Assembly (NCBI RefSeq): GCF_905147365.1
Contig: NC_056417.1
Coordinates: forward strand, 15,894,501-15,958,500
Direction: 5' to 3'
DNA from: Aricia agestis
Lineage: Eukaryota > Arthropoda > Insecta > Lepidoptera > Lycaenidae
Length of the DNA stretch: 64,000 bases
Shown here one piece after another: positions 34,422 through 45,461 of this stretch. The notes under the pieces are model-generated. The model was not told where the DNA came from. It saw only the letters and a program-made list of their open reading frames with translations, and did not search any database. The translations under genes were made by a program, and so were the position numbers. Numbering within the stretch: the first letter of the stretch is position 1; each line of letters begins with the position of its first letter.

Positions 34422-37400
34422 TTATAATAATAATAACTTTTATTTCGGATCACAACAAAAATCCATAGTGTTAGTAAATAATATAATTGAGACTTAAACT
34501 ATGTTAGTACATCACATTATCAAATAACAATAGCAACAATTTGTGTATTAGGAATGGTGAGGCGTTGGAACTTTTAATGAGCCTATTCCTATTTAACGTG
34601 AACCTCTATCCAATGCCTTACCAAACCATCAAGATTATCAGTCAATACCCTTAGAATGCTGTTATTACTACTTCTGACACGCTGCATCAATGACGCCACT
34701 CTTTTTCTTATTATGGCGTTAAAGCCATCGGTGCGCATTTCTGCAAACATGCCTGAGGCACTACAGTACCTTGGTAGTCCTAACAGCATTCTAAAGATAT
34801 TATTGTATTGAACACGAAGAGCATTTATCGCGCGCTGGGTGTAGCTCGCCCATAGATTGCATGTGTAAAAGGACTGGCAGTAAGCTTTAAATAAAGTCAC
34901 TTTTACCTCATCAGAGCATCTTGCAAATCTACGAGCTAACATGTTCCCACGCACGGCCAACGCTCTTCGCTCCCTCTCAATGTCTACATCGTCAACAAGC
35001 GTATCAGTTACCCAATGACCCAGGTATTTAAATTTATGGACTCTATCAAGAGGAACTTCATTAAGAAACACGGGTGGTATTGTGCTAACTTTATGTTCAC
35101 GGGGTTGGAAAACAAGTAGTTCACTTTTCTTAGAGTTATACCTGAGTCCTTGGGCCTCGGCATACGCTTGACACTTGCCTAGCAGTTTTCTGAGGCCACT
35201 GACCGAGGGACTGAGCAGCACCATGTCATCAGCATAACTAATGTTGTTTAGCATCACTCCGCCCATGGAACAACCGACGTTAGTGTTGCTCAGCTCCTCG
35301 ATCAGCTTATTTATGTAAAGGTTGAAGAGACGAGGAGAAGTTAATCCACCCTGTCTAACTCCACACCTTAATTTGTACAGGTTAGAGAGAGCCCCAGACC
35401 ACTTTACAGCATTTTCCTGGTTCTTGTACCAATAATCAAAAATATTAATAACCTCAATTGGAAGATCCGTCTCATCCAGCAACTTGTTGCGTAGTATCTC
35501 ATAGGACACCATATCGAAAGCCTTTGAAAGGTCCAGAAAACATGCATATACTGGAGTGCTTCTATCGGTGTAGTATTTGACAGTCTGCTTGAGAGACAGA
35601 ATTGCAGTTTCTGTAGATAGTCCTGCTCTGAAGCCAAATTGGGCATCGTGCAACTTAAGATGCTTATCTAGATATTGATCAAGCAGACTGTCTAGGACCT
35701 TTGCGATTGTTGTGGCTAGCGATATGGGCCTATAATTAGCTTTACTGGAGGAATCTCCAGTTTTATTTTTGATTATTGGTACAACAACCGTCTTCATACA
35801 ATCGCCAGGTAAATAAGTGTGCCTAATGCAAAGGGTGTAAAACAAAGACAGAACCCTTGGTAAGTGTGAGCCAGCGTATCTCAGATGCTCAATGCTAATT
35901 CCATCATGACCTGGAGATTTACCCTTCGTCATAGCGCGTATTGTGTTAGACACTTCTTTCGCAGTAAAACGTATCGGGTGAGCAGATGTCCGGCTGGGCG
36001 AGTGGTTATTAGACTCGAGCGGCTGAGACACACCGTTTGGCCTGGATAAGGGCTCTATCAAAAAGTTCTCCCTAAACATATTGGCAATACCAGCTGGCTC
36101 TTGTATGCCTTCAACATTGAGAGGAATGCACGGCCTTGGATTGAGCTTATTGGTTTGCCTCCAAAAAGATTTAAAGTTCTTTTTCGTGTGATGTGATGCC
36201 AGAATATCCATTTTTATTTTCTCTTGATTATTCTGACACCACCTCAGTTTAGACTTAAATATTCTCCGAGACGAAGACATATTTTCGAAGATTTCACCCG
36301 AGCGAGGTTTGCCATGAGATAACCAAACATGATAGTTGTGTCGTGCTACCCTATGAGCCGGTTGGATATGCTTGTTCCATCCCACAACGCGCAACTTTCT
36401 TTTGGTGTCATTACACTTAGAGCTCTCCAAGGCCGCTTCACTTAAAGTATTTACTATACTATTATAAAATTTGTCAATGACATGCTTGTGCTCACCATCA
36501 TTGCACATATGGTCACAACAGCGACACAATTCCTCAGGAAAGTCCAAAAGTTTTAGTTTTTCATTACATAGCGCATTGTAGAGTTCTATATGCTGTTTGT
36601 CTGTATCACCCCAAATTATCTTATTAATTGAACTTTTGCCAATAACCCGTGACTGCTGAGGAATTAGTTTATCTAAATTACATACTACTTCCAGTGGAAA
36701 ATGGTCAGACCAAGCAACATCGTCAATGACTCTTACACTGAGCACAGATTGCCTCGCGGCCTCGGTCACTACACAGTGATCGAGCCAGCGAGTGCAACCA
36801 TGAGCTTCACTTATGTAGGTATGAACATTGTTTAAAATATGCATATCAATACATGACCAATTTTGGTCTTTACAAAAATTTAAAAGTTCTACACAAAAAA
36901 GTTCGCCTGGATGAGCGTTAAAGTCCCCTAAAATAATTACAGAAGCGACTTCACAATGATCTACTATAGCGCTAATTTCACTTAAACAGTCTGTGAACTC
37001 AATAAGATTTTCACTATTGTCCACTGGCATGTACACCGAAAATACTAAGGTAGATCTATCACAGGTGTGTACCTTTATAGCTGATAACCGAACACTATTA
37101 CACTCTATGACCACCACTTTCTCAAATGCACTTTTTTTCCACAAAAGCGCAACTCCGCCATAGGGCCTTCCGCGCATAATTCCTTCAGAGGTATCAATTG
37201 CTGATTTTCCCGTGAAACCAAAAGTTTTATCAATCGTACCAAGGAAAGACAAGTCATGAGGGTAAAGCCAGGTTTCTTGCAGCGCAATGATATCCGCCTG
37301 TTTACACAGTAATCTTATATAATCAACAGAACGGGTAACCGACTTACAATTATAGGATATAAAAGTACTCGTAGGCTTTTTAATCATTCTGTTTATTCAG

Positions 37401-37740
37401 GAATGCATTCTGATCCGACGCCTTTTTTCTTGAAAAGTCAATAAACCGTCTAAACGATATACCTTCCGGCCATATGTCCTTATTCATAAATAATTCCAGC
37501 TTATGTCTAGGTATAAAGATTTTGTAAGCGTCGTAGTCTTTTTTCTGCTTCATATTCATTTTTTCTAACAATATAGATACATTCGTTTTGTTTTTAAAGT
37601 ATTCGATAATATCAGACGAACATACATTCTTGTCAACATTATTAATAAATAGCGGTATCTTCACTTCAGCAGCCTTAAATTTACACTCCGGTTTCGTAAG
37701 CCCCGTGCCCTTGTTACCAATAAATCTATACTTATATTTA
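34422..37740 (-). mobile_element. Non-LTR retrotransposon, 5'-truncated, ORF2 intact
   Basis: On the minus strand it comprises the end of ORF1, complete ORF2 and a 3' UTR of about 165 bp ending in a TTA-repeat tail (TTATTATTATTATAAT, rc of 34423-34440). No secure target duplication was found. The 5' edge is marked by a direct duplication of an 18-bp motif (TAAATATAAGTATAGATT on the minus strand) near 37723-37768. Confidence 0.75.
34589..37387 (-). CDS. LINE ORF2: AP-like endonuclease and reverse transcriptase
   Basis: An uninterrupted 932-codon frame from ATG at 37387 to TAG at 34589. The N-terminal apurinic-like endonuclease shows SYNCKS near residues 11-16, LQETWL (36-41), GDFNAH (154-159), LDHCVV (202-207) and SDHFPL (227-232), the usual catalytic set for target nicking. 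The reverse transcriptase has NYRPISL (551-557), QFGFRAGLSTE (583-593), CFLDLSKAFD (616-625), GVRQGGLTSP (676-685) and the catalytic YADD (718-721), then a C-terminal thumb region. The two-domain layout and length fit the jockey superfamily (CR1/L2/Daphne-like; clade not settled). The start overlaps the ORF1 stop by 8 nt (ATGATTAA), suggesting coupled translation. Absence of any stop or frameshift implies a recent insertion. Confidence 0.95.
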   Translation of the reverse strand: MIKKPTSTFISYNCKSVTRSVDYIRLLCKQADIIALQETWLYPHDLSFLGTIDKTFGFTGKSAIDTSEGIMRGRPYGGVALLWKKSAFEKVVVIECNSVRLSAIKVHTCDRSTLVFSVYMPVDNSENLIEFTDCLSEISAIVDHCEVASVIILGDFNAHPGELFCVELLNFCKDQNWSCIDMHILNNVHTYISEAHGCTRWLDHCVVTEAARQSVLSVRVIDDVAWSDHFPLEVVCNLDKLIPQQSRVIGKSSINKIIWGDTDKQHIELYNALCNEKLKLLDFPEELCRCCDHMCNDGEHKHVIDKFYNSIVNTLSEAALESSKCNDTKRKLRVVGWNKHIQPAHRVARHNYHVWLSHGKPRSGEIFENMSSSRRIFKSKLRWCQNNQEKIKMDILASHHTKKNFKSFWRQTNKLNPRPCIPLNVEGIQEPAGIANMFRENFLIEPLSRPNGVSQPLESNNHSPSRTSAHPIRFTAKEVSNTIRAMTKGKSPGHDGISIEHLRYAGSHLPRVLSLFYTLCIRHTYLPGDCMKTVVVPIIKNKTGDSSSKANYRPISLATTIAKVLDSLLDQYLDKHLKLHDAQFGFRAGLSTETAILSLKQTVKYYTDRSTPVYACFLDLSKAFDMVSYEILRNKLLDETDLPIEVINIFDYWYKNQENAVKWSGALSNLYKLRCGVRQGGLTSPRLFNLYINKLIEELSNTNVGCSMGGVMLNNISYADDMVLLSPSVSGLRKLLGKCQAYAEAQGLRYNSKKSELLVFQPREHKVSTIPPVFLNEVPLDRVHKFKYLGHWVTDTLVDDVDIERERRALAVRGNMLARRFARCSDEVKVTLFKAYCQSFYTCNLWASYTQRAINALRVQYNNIFRMLLGLPRYCSASGMFAEMRTDGFNAIIRKRVASLMQRVRSSNNSILRVLTDNLDGLVRHWIEVHVK

Positions 37741-37787
37741 TTTTTCTTTAATCTATACTTATATTTATTATAAGTACTATCAAAATG
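37380..37787 (-). pseudogene. LINE ORF1, C-terminal remnant
   Basis: The frame is open from about 37787 to TAA at 37380-37382 with no plausible start; the conserved-looking part is from KGTGLTKPECKFKAAEV onward, about 105 codons, lysine-rich (KNKTNVSILLEKMNMKQKKD, RHKLELFMNKDIWPEGISFR). In this element class ORF1 encodes an RNA-binding chaperone. Its N-terminal part is missing, so the copy is 5'-truncated; residues upstream of about 37720 come from duplicated AT-rich sequence. Confidence 0.6.
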
Positions 37788-38352
37788 TTAGAGCCAGTCT
37801 CCAGAGTGCATTTTTTTGAACCTAGAGATGTTTCGATTGCAAGAATGTAATTTATGTCATCAAATAATGAATGTACTACAACAAAAATACATATTATTTT
37901 TATTTTACCTATAGTAGAAAACCATTGAAATAAACGACAATGACTATAATTATAAAGTGTACAATATTTTTTAATCACCGAATAGTAAAGTAATAGGTGT
38001 TTACCAATATTCTTATCCCAAACAATTTCCCCGAATAATATTGCAATGAGATATTATATGTGCATATTATTGCAGTAGAAACACAAAATTACCCGAATAA
38101 TCATGCAATAGACAATAATGATTAGAGCTTGAACTACTCCAGAACGATAAGTTGCGTTTTGATTTATTTAAAAAAAACCTTCGATGGTAATTAAATATTG
38201 TTAAGATAGCAAGATAGGCAAAAAAATTAGCTTTCATTTGAGATATAAAAAGTCTCTGATGCTTTTTTTTTAGACGGTAACAAAAATCAGTTTTTCGGCT
38301 CTCCTGAACATTTTCATTTTTACGATTGTCCCATTATTCTGTGGGGGCATCG
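37741..38352. other. Right interior and end of the large TIR element
   Basis: AT-rich, without coding signal. It carries the second TGCATGATTATTCGGG block (reverse strand near 38090-38110) and the right terminus. Confidence 0.5.
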
Positions 38353-38404
38353 AAATGCACTTATCAATATAAAAAGTACCCAGTAGCCGATTCTCAGACC
38401 CACC

Positions 38405-38664
38405 AAATATGCATATAAAATTTGGTTAAAATCAGTGTAGCCGTTTCGGAGGAACGCGGCCTAACATTGTGACACGAGAATTTTATATAAATATGCATAT
38501 AAAATTTAGTTAAAATCAGTAAAGCCGTTTCGGAGGAACGCGGCCTAACATTGTGACACGAGAATTTTATATAAATATGCATATAAAATTTAGTTAAAAT
38601 CAGTAAAGCCGTTTCGGAGGACTACGCGGCCTAACATTGTGACACGAGAATTTTATATATAAGA
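38405..38664. repeat. Three tandem copies of an 85-bp Helitron segment
   Basis: AATATGCATATAAAATTTGG...GTGACACGAGAATTTTATAT is repeated three times head to tail inside the H-b 5' end; other H-b copies have one. Confidence 0.85.
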
Positions 38665-38925
38665 TTAAAAAATGTCTATGATATTCAAAGCAATATAGAA
38701 TTCAAAAATTATTCCAAAACACTTTTAAACCTTATCGCCATAATCCATTATATTAAAGACGAAACGGTCCTTCCAGTTTCCCGCTATCAATTCTATCTAA
38801 GTGACAAAATTTAGGAAACATAAAAAAGAAATCCTTTTTTTGATAGCACCGATAAGGCCGAGGAGAAATTTAAAAAGTTGTTATCTTTAGTGGATATTTA
38901 AGCAGCAGCTCTTCATTGTAGTCCA

Positions 38926-39330
38926 GAGCCCCTAGTCAAGATTTTTTCTTCATCGTTTCCATATAAAATCGCCGATAAAAATATATAAAATTGACATAAG
39001 CGTTCGGTAACATGAAGTTGACGTTCGACTCGTGTAATGTCAATTCCATATATTTGTGGCGGGGCCCACAATTAGCGCCACATTCCTGCATCGATCTATC
39101 GAAGTTTTCTAAGAGCGGCGGTATACAGGGTGTAACAAAAGTGATAATAGGGTGCGTATAATAAACGAAAGCTAAAATCAATCACGTGGTTCCGGCCTGA
39201 CCGAGTATAACAGTTAACATCTCGCTCGGTCGCAAGATCTTCCTTTGCGGCCTCCACGCATAAGCATATCCCCCACACATTTTTGTCGGTGATTCTATAA
39301 AGAAACGTCTTGGCTAAAGGGCCAGGTTCT
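38926..39330. mobile_element. TIR element family R
   Basis: Left AGCCCCTAGTCAAGATTTTT, CGCCGATAAAAAT; right ATTTTTGTCGGTGATTCTAT, GTCTTGGCTAAAGGGCC: inverted repeats of about 55 bp. A partial relative is at 15178-15290. Inside, at 39124, TATACAGGGTGTAACAAAAG is a fragment of the family at 60099-60364. Confidence 0.55.
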
Positions 39331-39546
39331 CATTGTAGTCGATAGCTTTGTACGGCGCAGCTGGGGTGGAAAGCCTTTCACACGCGATATACACGAACCT
39401 TCATAAATTATACGAGAAGCTATGAAATAACCTACATTCAAATTTTATCTAATACCTTTAAACTAGCGCAGATCAGTTTTTTTATAGTTCCTAATTAATA
39501 TTAATAAATATATTTTTCTGTTAAAATAAATCCGTATTAATAATAT

Positions 39547-39947
39547 ACATGCAAAAGTGTGTCTGTCGGTCTGCCTGTTACCTCTTCATGCCAAAACTCT
39601 GAACCGATTTTGCTGCAATTTGGTATGGAGATACTTTGAGCTGCGGGAAAGACATAAGGTACAAGTTGGAAGACGGCTACATGAAGTTGCAGCAGACGAC
39701 GTGTCGTCGCGACGCTACTGGTTTCTGTGTATTTCTATGAATGTGTCGCTAGCTTCATGTCGCTAGCTGCGGAGGGTATTTCATTTAAATACATACAATC
39801 CAGTAGTGTCGCGACGACACGTCGTGCGGTTGCTTGATGTCGTCCGCAAATAACCGGCATTTATAGGATACTTCTCATCCCGGAAAAATGTACGGTTCTC
39901 GTGCGATAAACGAGTTTTGGCGCAACGGAGTTGCGGGCGTCATCTAG
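39547..39947 (+). mobile_element. Helitron-like H-a interrupted by MITE F
   Basis: ATATACATGCAAAAGTGTGT to GAAAGACATAAGG on the left and TAGGATACTTCTCATCCC to GGCGTCATCTAG|T on the right are the two parts of one element; other copies read through (GACATAGGATAC). Confidence 0.75.
39660..39862. mobile_element. MITE family F, copy 2
   Basis: About 65-bp inverted repeats: TACAAGTTGGAAGACGGC, GACGACGTGTCGTCGCGACG on the left; CGCGACGACACGTCGTGCGG, AACCGGCATTTA on the right. Confidence 0.75.
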
Positions 39948-40220
39948 TATGAAATTCTCGTGTCACGAGGTGCGTGGTGGAACTCCTATGAAACGGCTCT
40001 ACCGATTTTCGTGAATCTTAGCGAGCATATCTGCTAGTTGAATAAATAATAGTAAATTATTACAACTCGAGACTGACGGCGATTATTGTTTGTGCGACGG
40101 GATAGCGATCAGCGATGGACGTTGCCATGGTGACATACTTATTTAGTCACTTCAATAAAATAATATGGGCGAAAATCGAAATACTTTATACGGCAAAACA
40201 ATGTTTGCCGGGACAGCTAG
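39948..40220 (+). mobile_element. Helitron-like H-b abutting H-a
   Basis: Begins TATGAAATTCTCGTGTCACG right after the preceding CTAG, and ends TTGCCGGGACAGCTAG|T. Interior GACGGCGATTATTGTTTGTG matches other H-b copies. Same orientation as its neighbour, giving a head-to-tail Helitron pair. Confidence 0.75.
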
Positions 40221-40622
40221 TCTTTTATCATTTAACGAATATCAAAAACTTAACACGTGACAATTATAACAATTTCCTTGGGAAACACGTTATATATAAA
40301 TAGACTCTATTAAATAGGGCGTAGGAGTCAGATTACCGTGGCTCGTGTTTCCACGTGGAAGCAAGAAGGTAACAGAAACCTATATTAATTCCATTAGGTC
40401 AATATAATGAGATGTCTGATGAAAATCTCGAGTTCAATGCTCCTGGAGATTTATTGCGAGTAAAACCCTGCTTATTAAAAATCATACAATTATTTGAACA
40501 AGAAAATTAATTTTTATTACATTTATACCAATATTTTTCTCGTCTAATATTTTCTAGACGTAATTATCTACGTATTATTGTAGCAACAGACATTCAAGGT
40601 CATTTCAGATAATACTATTAGC
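40221..40622. other. Unrecognised AT-rich DNA
   Basis: No repeat or gene recognised. Confidence 0.4.
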
Positions 40623-40633
40623 AAAATTAGACG

Positions 40634-40938
40634 TGGGAGAGCCATGCTTTGGCACGAATGGGCCGGCTCGACCGGAAAAATACCACGTTCTCGTGAAACA
40701 GCGCTTGCGCTGTGTTTCGCCGAGTGAGTTAGTTTACTGGAGGCCCAATCGACCCCCCCTACCCTGTTCCCTTCCCTACCCTCCCCTATTCCCTTCCCAT
40801 CCCATCCTTACCCTGTTCCCTCTTAAAAGGCCGGCAACGCACCTGCAGCTCTTCTGATGCTGCGAGTGTCCATGGGCGACGGAAGTTGCTTTCCATCAGG
40901 TGACCCGTTTGCTCGTTTGCCCCCTTCTTTACTAAACA
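40634..40938 (+). mobile_element. SINE family A with target duplication
   Basis: Starts TGGGAGAGCCATGCTTTGG and ends GCTCGTTTGCCCCCTTC; AAAATTAGA occurs on both sides (40623-40631 and 40939-40947). Slightly shorter internal CCCTTCCC region than 2193-2540. Confidence 0.8.
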
Positions 40939-40947
40939 AAAATTAGA

Positions 40948-41372
40948 GCTGATAGAGTAAATACATCTTTCAGTTTAGATTCTTATTACAAAATAATCAT
41001 TAACAAAAATCTGTTGTTTTATTGGTGTTAAAGCTGCTGGCATAAAATAATAAAATCATTTTCTACTGCCATGAGTAAATAGGGTACGATAATATTGTAG
41101 ACATAAACGATGCCAGTAACTTGTAGATACCGAAGCCAGATTTAATGTTAGTGAATCGTAATGATAATATTATGGTGAAGGCTCATCCAAGATATTTTTA
41201 CACATGATTTTCAAGCGTTCGAATATCTGGCACAGAAATATATCAGGATATTAATATAGTTTTAAACGTAAACTAAGCCTTTACTCTAAACTGTAATAGT
41301 TTTATTACTCTAAACTGTAATAATCTTAATATTTTTATGACTAATAAAACTTTTAGCACCGGTCCCTAAATA
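40948..41372. other. Unrecognised AT-rich DNA
   Basis: No coding signal; a short direct repeat ACTCTAAACTGTAATA near 41283-41325. Confidence 0.4.
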
Positions 41373-41864
41373 TCTATATATTAATACGTGAGCCAAAAAC
41401 TTTGTATCCCTTTTGACGAAAAATGGGGAAACGTAGGTGAATGAATTTTTGCACAGTTATAGTTTATATGGTGAAGGAGTGCATAGAGCTAATATTATTT
41501 CGAAATTATGCTTTTATCACACATTTTTTTAACAAATAAAACATTACACACACTACAACACACACTCTAGGAAAAATGACAGATTTTTGAGTGACAAGCC
41601 TATACATACGAATTATACTCTTTTATTTATGGTTGAAGTCTGTTGACAACAAGTTGACAAATTGAAAATGGATTTTATTTTTTTTATTGAATCTAAGATA
41701 CTATTAGACAATGCTTACACGGCCAGTCTGAGATCAGCTGAGTTCCGGAGACAAGAGTTGAAAAAAATATGATAAAGTCAATATTTTTTTCAAAAATATA
41801 GGTAGTACCTAGTCCTAATGTCGTTGAAAGTTAGGTCGAATTTCGACCATTGGGCGATCTCTAG
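41373..41864 (+). mobile_element. Helitron-like family H-d, complete
   Basis: A|TCTATATATTAATACGTGAG ... GGGCGATCTCTAG|T. It is near-identical to 16165-16668 over its length, including GGTGAAGGAGTGCAT and ACGGCCAGTCTGAGATCAGC. A 33-bp reverse 3'-end fragment is at 43408-43440. Confidence 0.8.
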
Positions 41865-42669
41865 TTTTTTTAAACAGAACAGTTACTAGCGTAATTAGTT
41901 CAAAACAAAAACATGATATACCTAGATTTTAAATTGCAGTTTTACGTGGATAATTAAGACAAAACATTATGAGTATAATATTCCAGTCCGTGTTGCGAAT
42001 TGAAAAATAGTCTTACGAGAAGCTTAGCTTAGCTTAGCTTCGTGATTTCAAAGTCTTATTTTACTTTTTTGTTTTTTACCAAAACAAGATATTAATAAAC
42101 TACTGGCGCGAGTAGCTGGCGCGTGTGAACGCGGCCGACCGCACGCATTTTCCTGCGAAATCGAGGCGTTGATTTTATTAAGTCAGACATAAGTATGTAA
42201 GTGTGCCATATTCCCGGCGAGATATTTTACGAAGCCACATCATAATATATCTGCATAATTGAATTATTACTGAGCGTAAGAGGTATTCCTCTCACATAAT
42301 ATTACGTGATACTCTACGTAAGTTCCAAGAACTACAATTAAAAGTTTCTTTATTATTTTATTATTATTTTTTTATCTATTACTTTCTTTATTATTAAAAT
42401 ATTAGAATTTCTCTGACAAATAAATCCTATTTCAATACTTCTTACTTTTCTTGTTTTTCTATTTCTCTAATTAACAATTTTTTATGTCCTTCCATTTATT
42501 ACGTCTTGTACTATTACTATCTTATTAACTTACAAAAGTTTTGCTTTTTAGTTTTACTGTTTATTTAATTTGCACAATAGTTTCACTCCCTAATAGAATT
42601 TTTGTTGCCTTCCTGATTCATTTCTCATCACTGCTTGGTATATTATGATAATCAACTTAAGTAAGTACC

Positions 42670-42828
42670 ATCGAGGGAATCGATTCCTAGGCAGTTGACG
42701 GACCTACGTCATGTGGTCGGCTTAATATGTCAATTCAATGTTAGCTGTGATCGGTCGGATGGGTTTGAAATAACGCGACCTAGTTACTTAGGTCCGCCTT
42801 TTACCTAGGAATCAACTTCTCTGATAGT
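42670..42828. mobile_element. MITE family P, copy 1
   Basis: Ends ATCGAGGGAATCGATTCCTA and CCTAGGAATCAACTTCTCTG; interior GCAGTTGACGGACCTACGTC and GACCTAGTTACTTAGGTCCG. The inverted copy is 53848-54003. Confidence 0.7.
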
Positions 42829-43407
42829 ACTATGGAATAAGCGCCGATTAATCGTGTCCAATGTCCACGGATACATACTTACATGTACTACAAAAACCTC
42901 TGCAGTAGTCAAAAAATAAAACACTCACTATTACACCTACTTAGAGTGGCCGGTCAGTGAGGTGACAGTGCTCTTGGCCGAGAGCTGAGAGAGAGAGAGA
43001 GAACTGTCTCACCTCTCTGCCAGCTAGGTTTAGTCAAGCCCTTAGCAATAAAAATATTACCATGTACGCACCATATAACAATATAAAATATGCTTGTGTT
43101 TGTCTGGCATATTCGAAATGTCACATGCCAGATAAATACAGGAAAATCTGTATAGTTATAAGAATGCGAACAAAATATTTTTATTCATAAGAGGGTGAGT
43201 GTTTAAAATTTTGGGACGTGCTGGAGCAAGGATAGAAACAAACTTACTAACTTGATATTGTACAATGCACGTGTCTCTTTCGAATATGAGTGGGATGAGA
43301 CTGTGGTTCACTATGCTAGCATAGTGTTTGTTTATGGAGACTAGACGAAACAAGCAGGTTCAGTTGTTTAGTGTAGATTTAGTTGTGAATTAGGGTCGGA
43401 TCACTAA

Positions 43408-43440
43408 CTAGAGATCGCCCAATGGTCGAAATTCGACCGT
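43408..43440 (-). mobile_element. Helitron-like H-d 3'-end fragment
   Basis: CTAGAGATCGCCCAATGGTC then GAAATTCGACC is the reverse complement of the H-d 3' terminus; nothing else of the element is present. Confidence 0.65.
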
Positions 43441-44207
43441 AATTAATATAATTTTCAAAGCTATAAATATTCTATTACCAAAATATTGAATTTCTTCTTC
43501 TTTTGGCTCCCCGTTTAAAGTATTGACTATTTCAGATTTGATAAAAAAAACAGCAATCCTTTTTTAATTTGACATTAAGCCGTTATCTGTTTTTAGCGAG
43601 ACTAACAGACTTTAAAGTTTCTTTATATTTAAATTATATAGATAGAAGATTAACACTTATATTTAAACGATACATATTATACCTACAACTGGCTACGAAC
43701 CAATCAAAATCTTACACATTTTGACATAATATAACATGAGTTTTATTACTCGCCTCGTGGCTTGAAGTTGGTGGAGAGTTAAAGGAAATGAAAGAAATAT
43801 TTCATTATATAATTGAAAGCCAAAGGTCAAAGGGTCGCTAGGTAATTATATAAAGGGCATATTGGCGGTTTTCTTGTTTTATTTTATACTTACTACATGT
43901 TGCTATATAATATTATTACATCCAGCAAGAACTGTACATTTTCAGGACGACCAGCTAATGACCTTTTCCTTTGTTTGTGTGTCTGTACTCTTCATCAAAA
44001 TTTCTCCAGATGTTTTGGAGTCTAATTGATGGAAGTAAATTAAGAATCGAACAAAAATGAATAAAAGCTCACTCTAAAATCCTTATATCTATAACTTAAT
44101 ATATAACATATCACTCATCAGATAGGCATGTCGGTTCCCCGATCATAGTTACAGTCATAGTCACGGTCACGGCCACAGATACAGTGACAAGCACGGTCAC
44201 AGTCACA
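43441..44207. other. Non-coding DNA ending in a GTCACAG-rich run
   Basis: 44130-44207 is a degenerate hexanucleotide array (ACAGTCACGGTCAC-like) that continues after the SINE at 44577-44620. Nothing else recognised. Confidence 0.4.
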
Positions 44208-44566
44208 TAAATAATAATAACTCCCACACCGGTTTTGGTGACGGTGGCCGGTTTAATTGAAAGCAGGCCAGTTACGCAGGAGTCAGTTTATAGTGCCCAA
44301 GTGTGTGCGCAATACACAAGAGCGCTCTCTATTCCTTTTACTCTCATAACCCAGTGGGACGGCAGACCAACACGACTGGCGAGAGGTCTGGCGCAGGACC
44401 GACTTTGCCCATCCGACGCTTGGATCATCTTACTTGTCAGACAATCAGGTGATCAGCCTGCATTGTCCTAACCAAACTTGGAAATAACACGTTTCCAACG
44501 CGGGAATCGAACCTACGACCTCTGAGTCAAGAACCATGCTCTGAACCACTGGACCATGGAGGGTTC
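44208..44566 (-). mobile_element. SINE family B, full length
   Basis: A perfect 10-bp duplication CACAGTCACA flanks it (44198-44207, 44567-44576). Reverse B box GGGAATCGAACCTACG and reverse head GAACCACTGGACCATGG are present. It inserted into a degenerate GTCACAG-type array. Confidence 0.85.
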
Positions 44567-44620
44567 CACAGTCACAGGTACAGCGACAGGCACTGCACGG
44601 TCAAAATCACAGTCATAGAC

Positions 44621-45103
44621 TTGGCCAAAGATTTCATTTACCCTATAATACTCAAACATTTCACGAAATCAGCAAACCTACGATGCCATGCCATGACATA
44701 TTCACTATTTGGGCGCCAAATCATAATGGCTATGATCTATCCCATTACGGCGCCCATAGTCGTTTAAATGTATTGAGATGAGTTCGTCGCGAGAAATTGA
44801 GTAATATATAGCTAGGATAAGGGCCCCCAGGGCCCGGGATACAAATCGATCAATTTGTTGAGGGATAATTTTGATTTATGCCCAATAGGTATTGTTTCCG
44901 AGGGGTAACCCTTTAAAAGTTCTTTGTTTGGGACGATTTATGATAGTTCCCGGGAATTTTATACAATATTCGTGCTTTCTGAATAAAACTATCCAGTTAT
45001 ACTCCAGTCTTTGTTACGATTTTGATGCGAGTCCTAAGAGTTTTACTAGTTAGTACTTTAGTTTGTCCCTTAGGCTCCCAGAGCTCATACTTTTTTATTA
45101 ACA
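44621..45103. other. Unrecognised non-coding DNA
   Basis: No repeat family or coding signal recognised. Confidence 0.35.
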
Positions 45104-45256
45104 CTAGCTATTTGTCCAAGCTTTGCTCGGTATTCGATAAAACACGAATAAAATGACATTTTCTAAAAATTATTCCTAGCTAGATCGATTTATCGCCCCC
45201 GAAACTCCCTATATACTAAATTTCATGAAAATCGTTGGAGCCGATTCCGAGATTTC

Positions 45257-45287
<31 letters not shown>

Positions 45288-45292
45288 CAAGA
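45104..45292 (-). mobile_element. Helitron-like family H-f with AT array
   Basis: A|CTAGCTATTTGTCCAAGC at the left; AAATCGTTGGAGCCGATTCC and a (AT)14 array at 45260-45287 toward the TC end at the right. Confidence 0.5.
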
Positions 45293-45461
45293 CTTGCTCG
45301 TTTAAAGATATAAGATGTATAATTTTAGGCCATCTATAGGCTTGTCGCCCATATCTAATAATTGTTTGTATCTATTGTAAAAAAAAATTTACCAAGAATA
45401 TTTTCTTAATTTTATGCCATCTAATATTAGTCCATCACTCCTTAGGTGTTCTTTACATACT

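Larger units (their letters stand above)
32902..38352. mobile_element. Large TIR-bounded element, class unknown
   Basis: The left end CGACGCCCTCACCGAATAAT and the right end, read inward on the other strand, CGATGCCCCCACAGAATAAT match over about 28 bp. Both ends also carry TGCATGATTATTCGGGTAA about 245 bp inside, in mirror orientation, while the sequence between the blocks has diverged. AAAT flanks it at 32898-32901 and 38353-38356 and occurs once in the empty site. The contents are an R1-type RT fragment and an intact LINE; no transposase frame was seen, so the element is probably non-autonomous. A 4-bp duplication fits several DNA-transposon superfamilies and I cannot choose one. Confidence 0.7.
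32727..38664 (-). mobile_element. Helitron-like H-b split by a 5.45-kb insertion
   Basis: Its 3' part (CTAGCTGTCCCGGCAAACG) is at 32727-32901 and its 5' part (GCACTTATCAATATAAAAAG to TATATATAAGA) at 38357-38664. Intact copies at 28572 and 55525 show the two parts are normally contiguous. The 5' part contains three tandem copies of an 85-bp segment. Confidence 0.85.
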
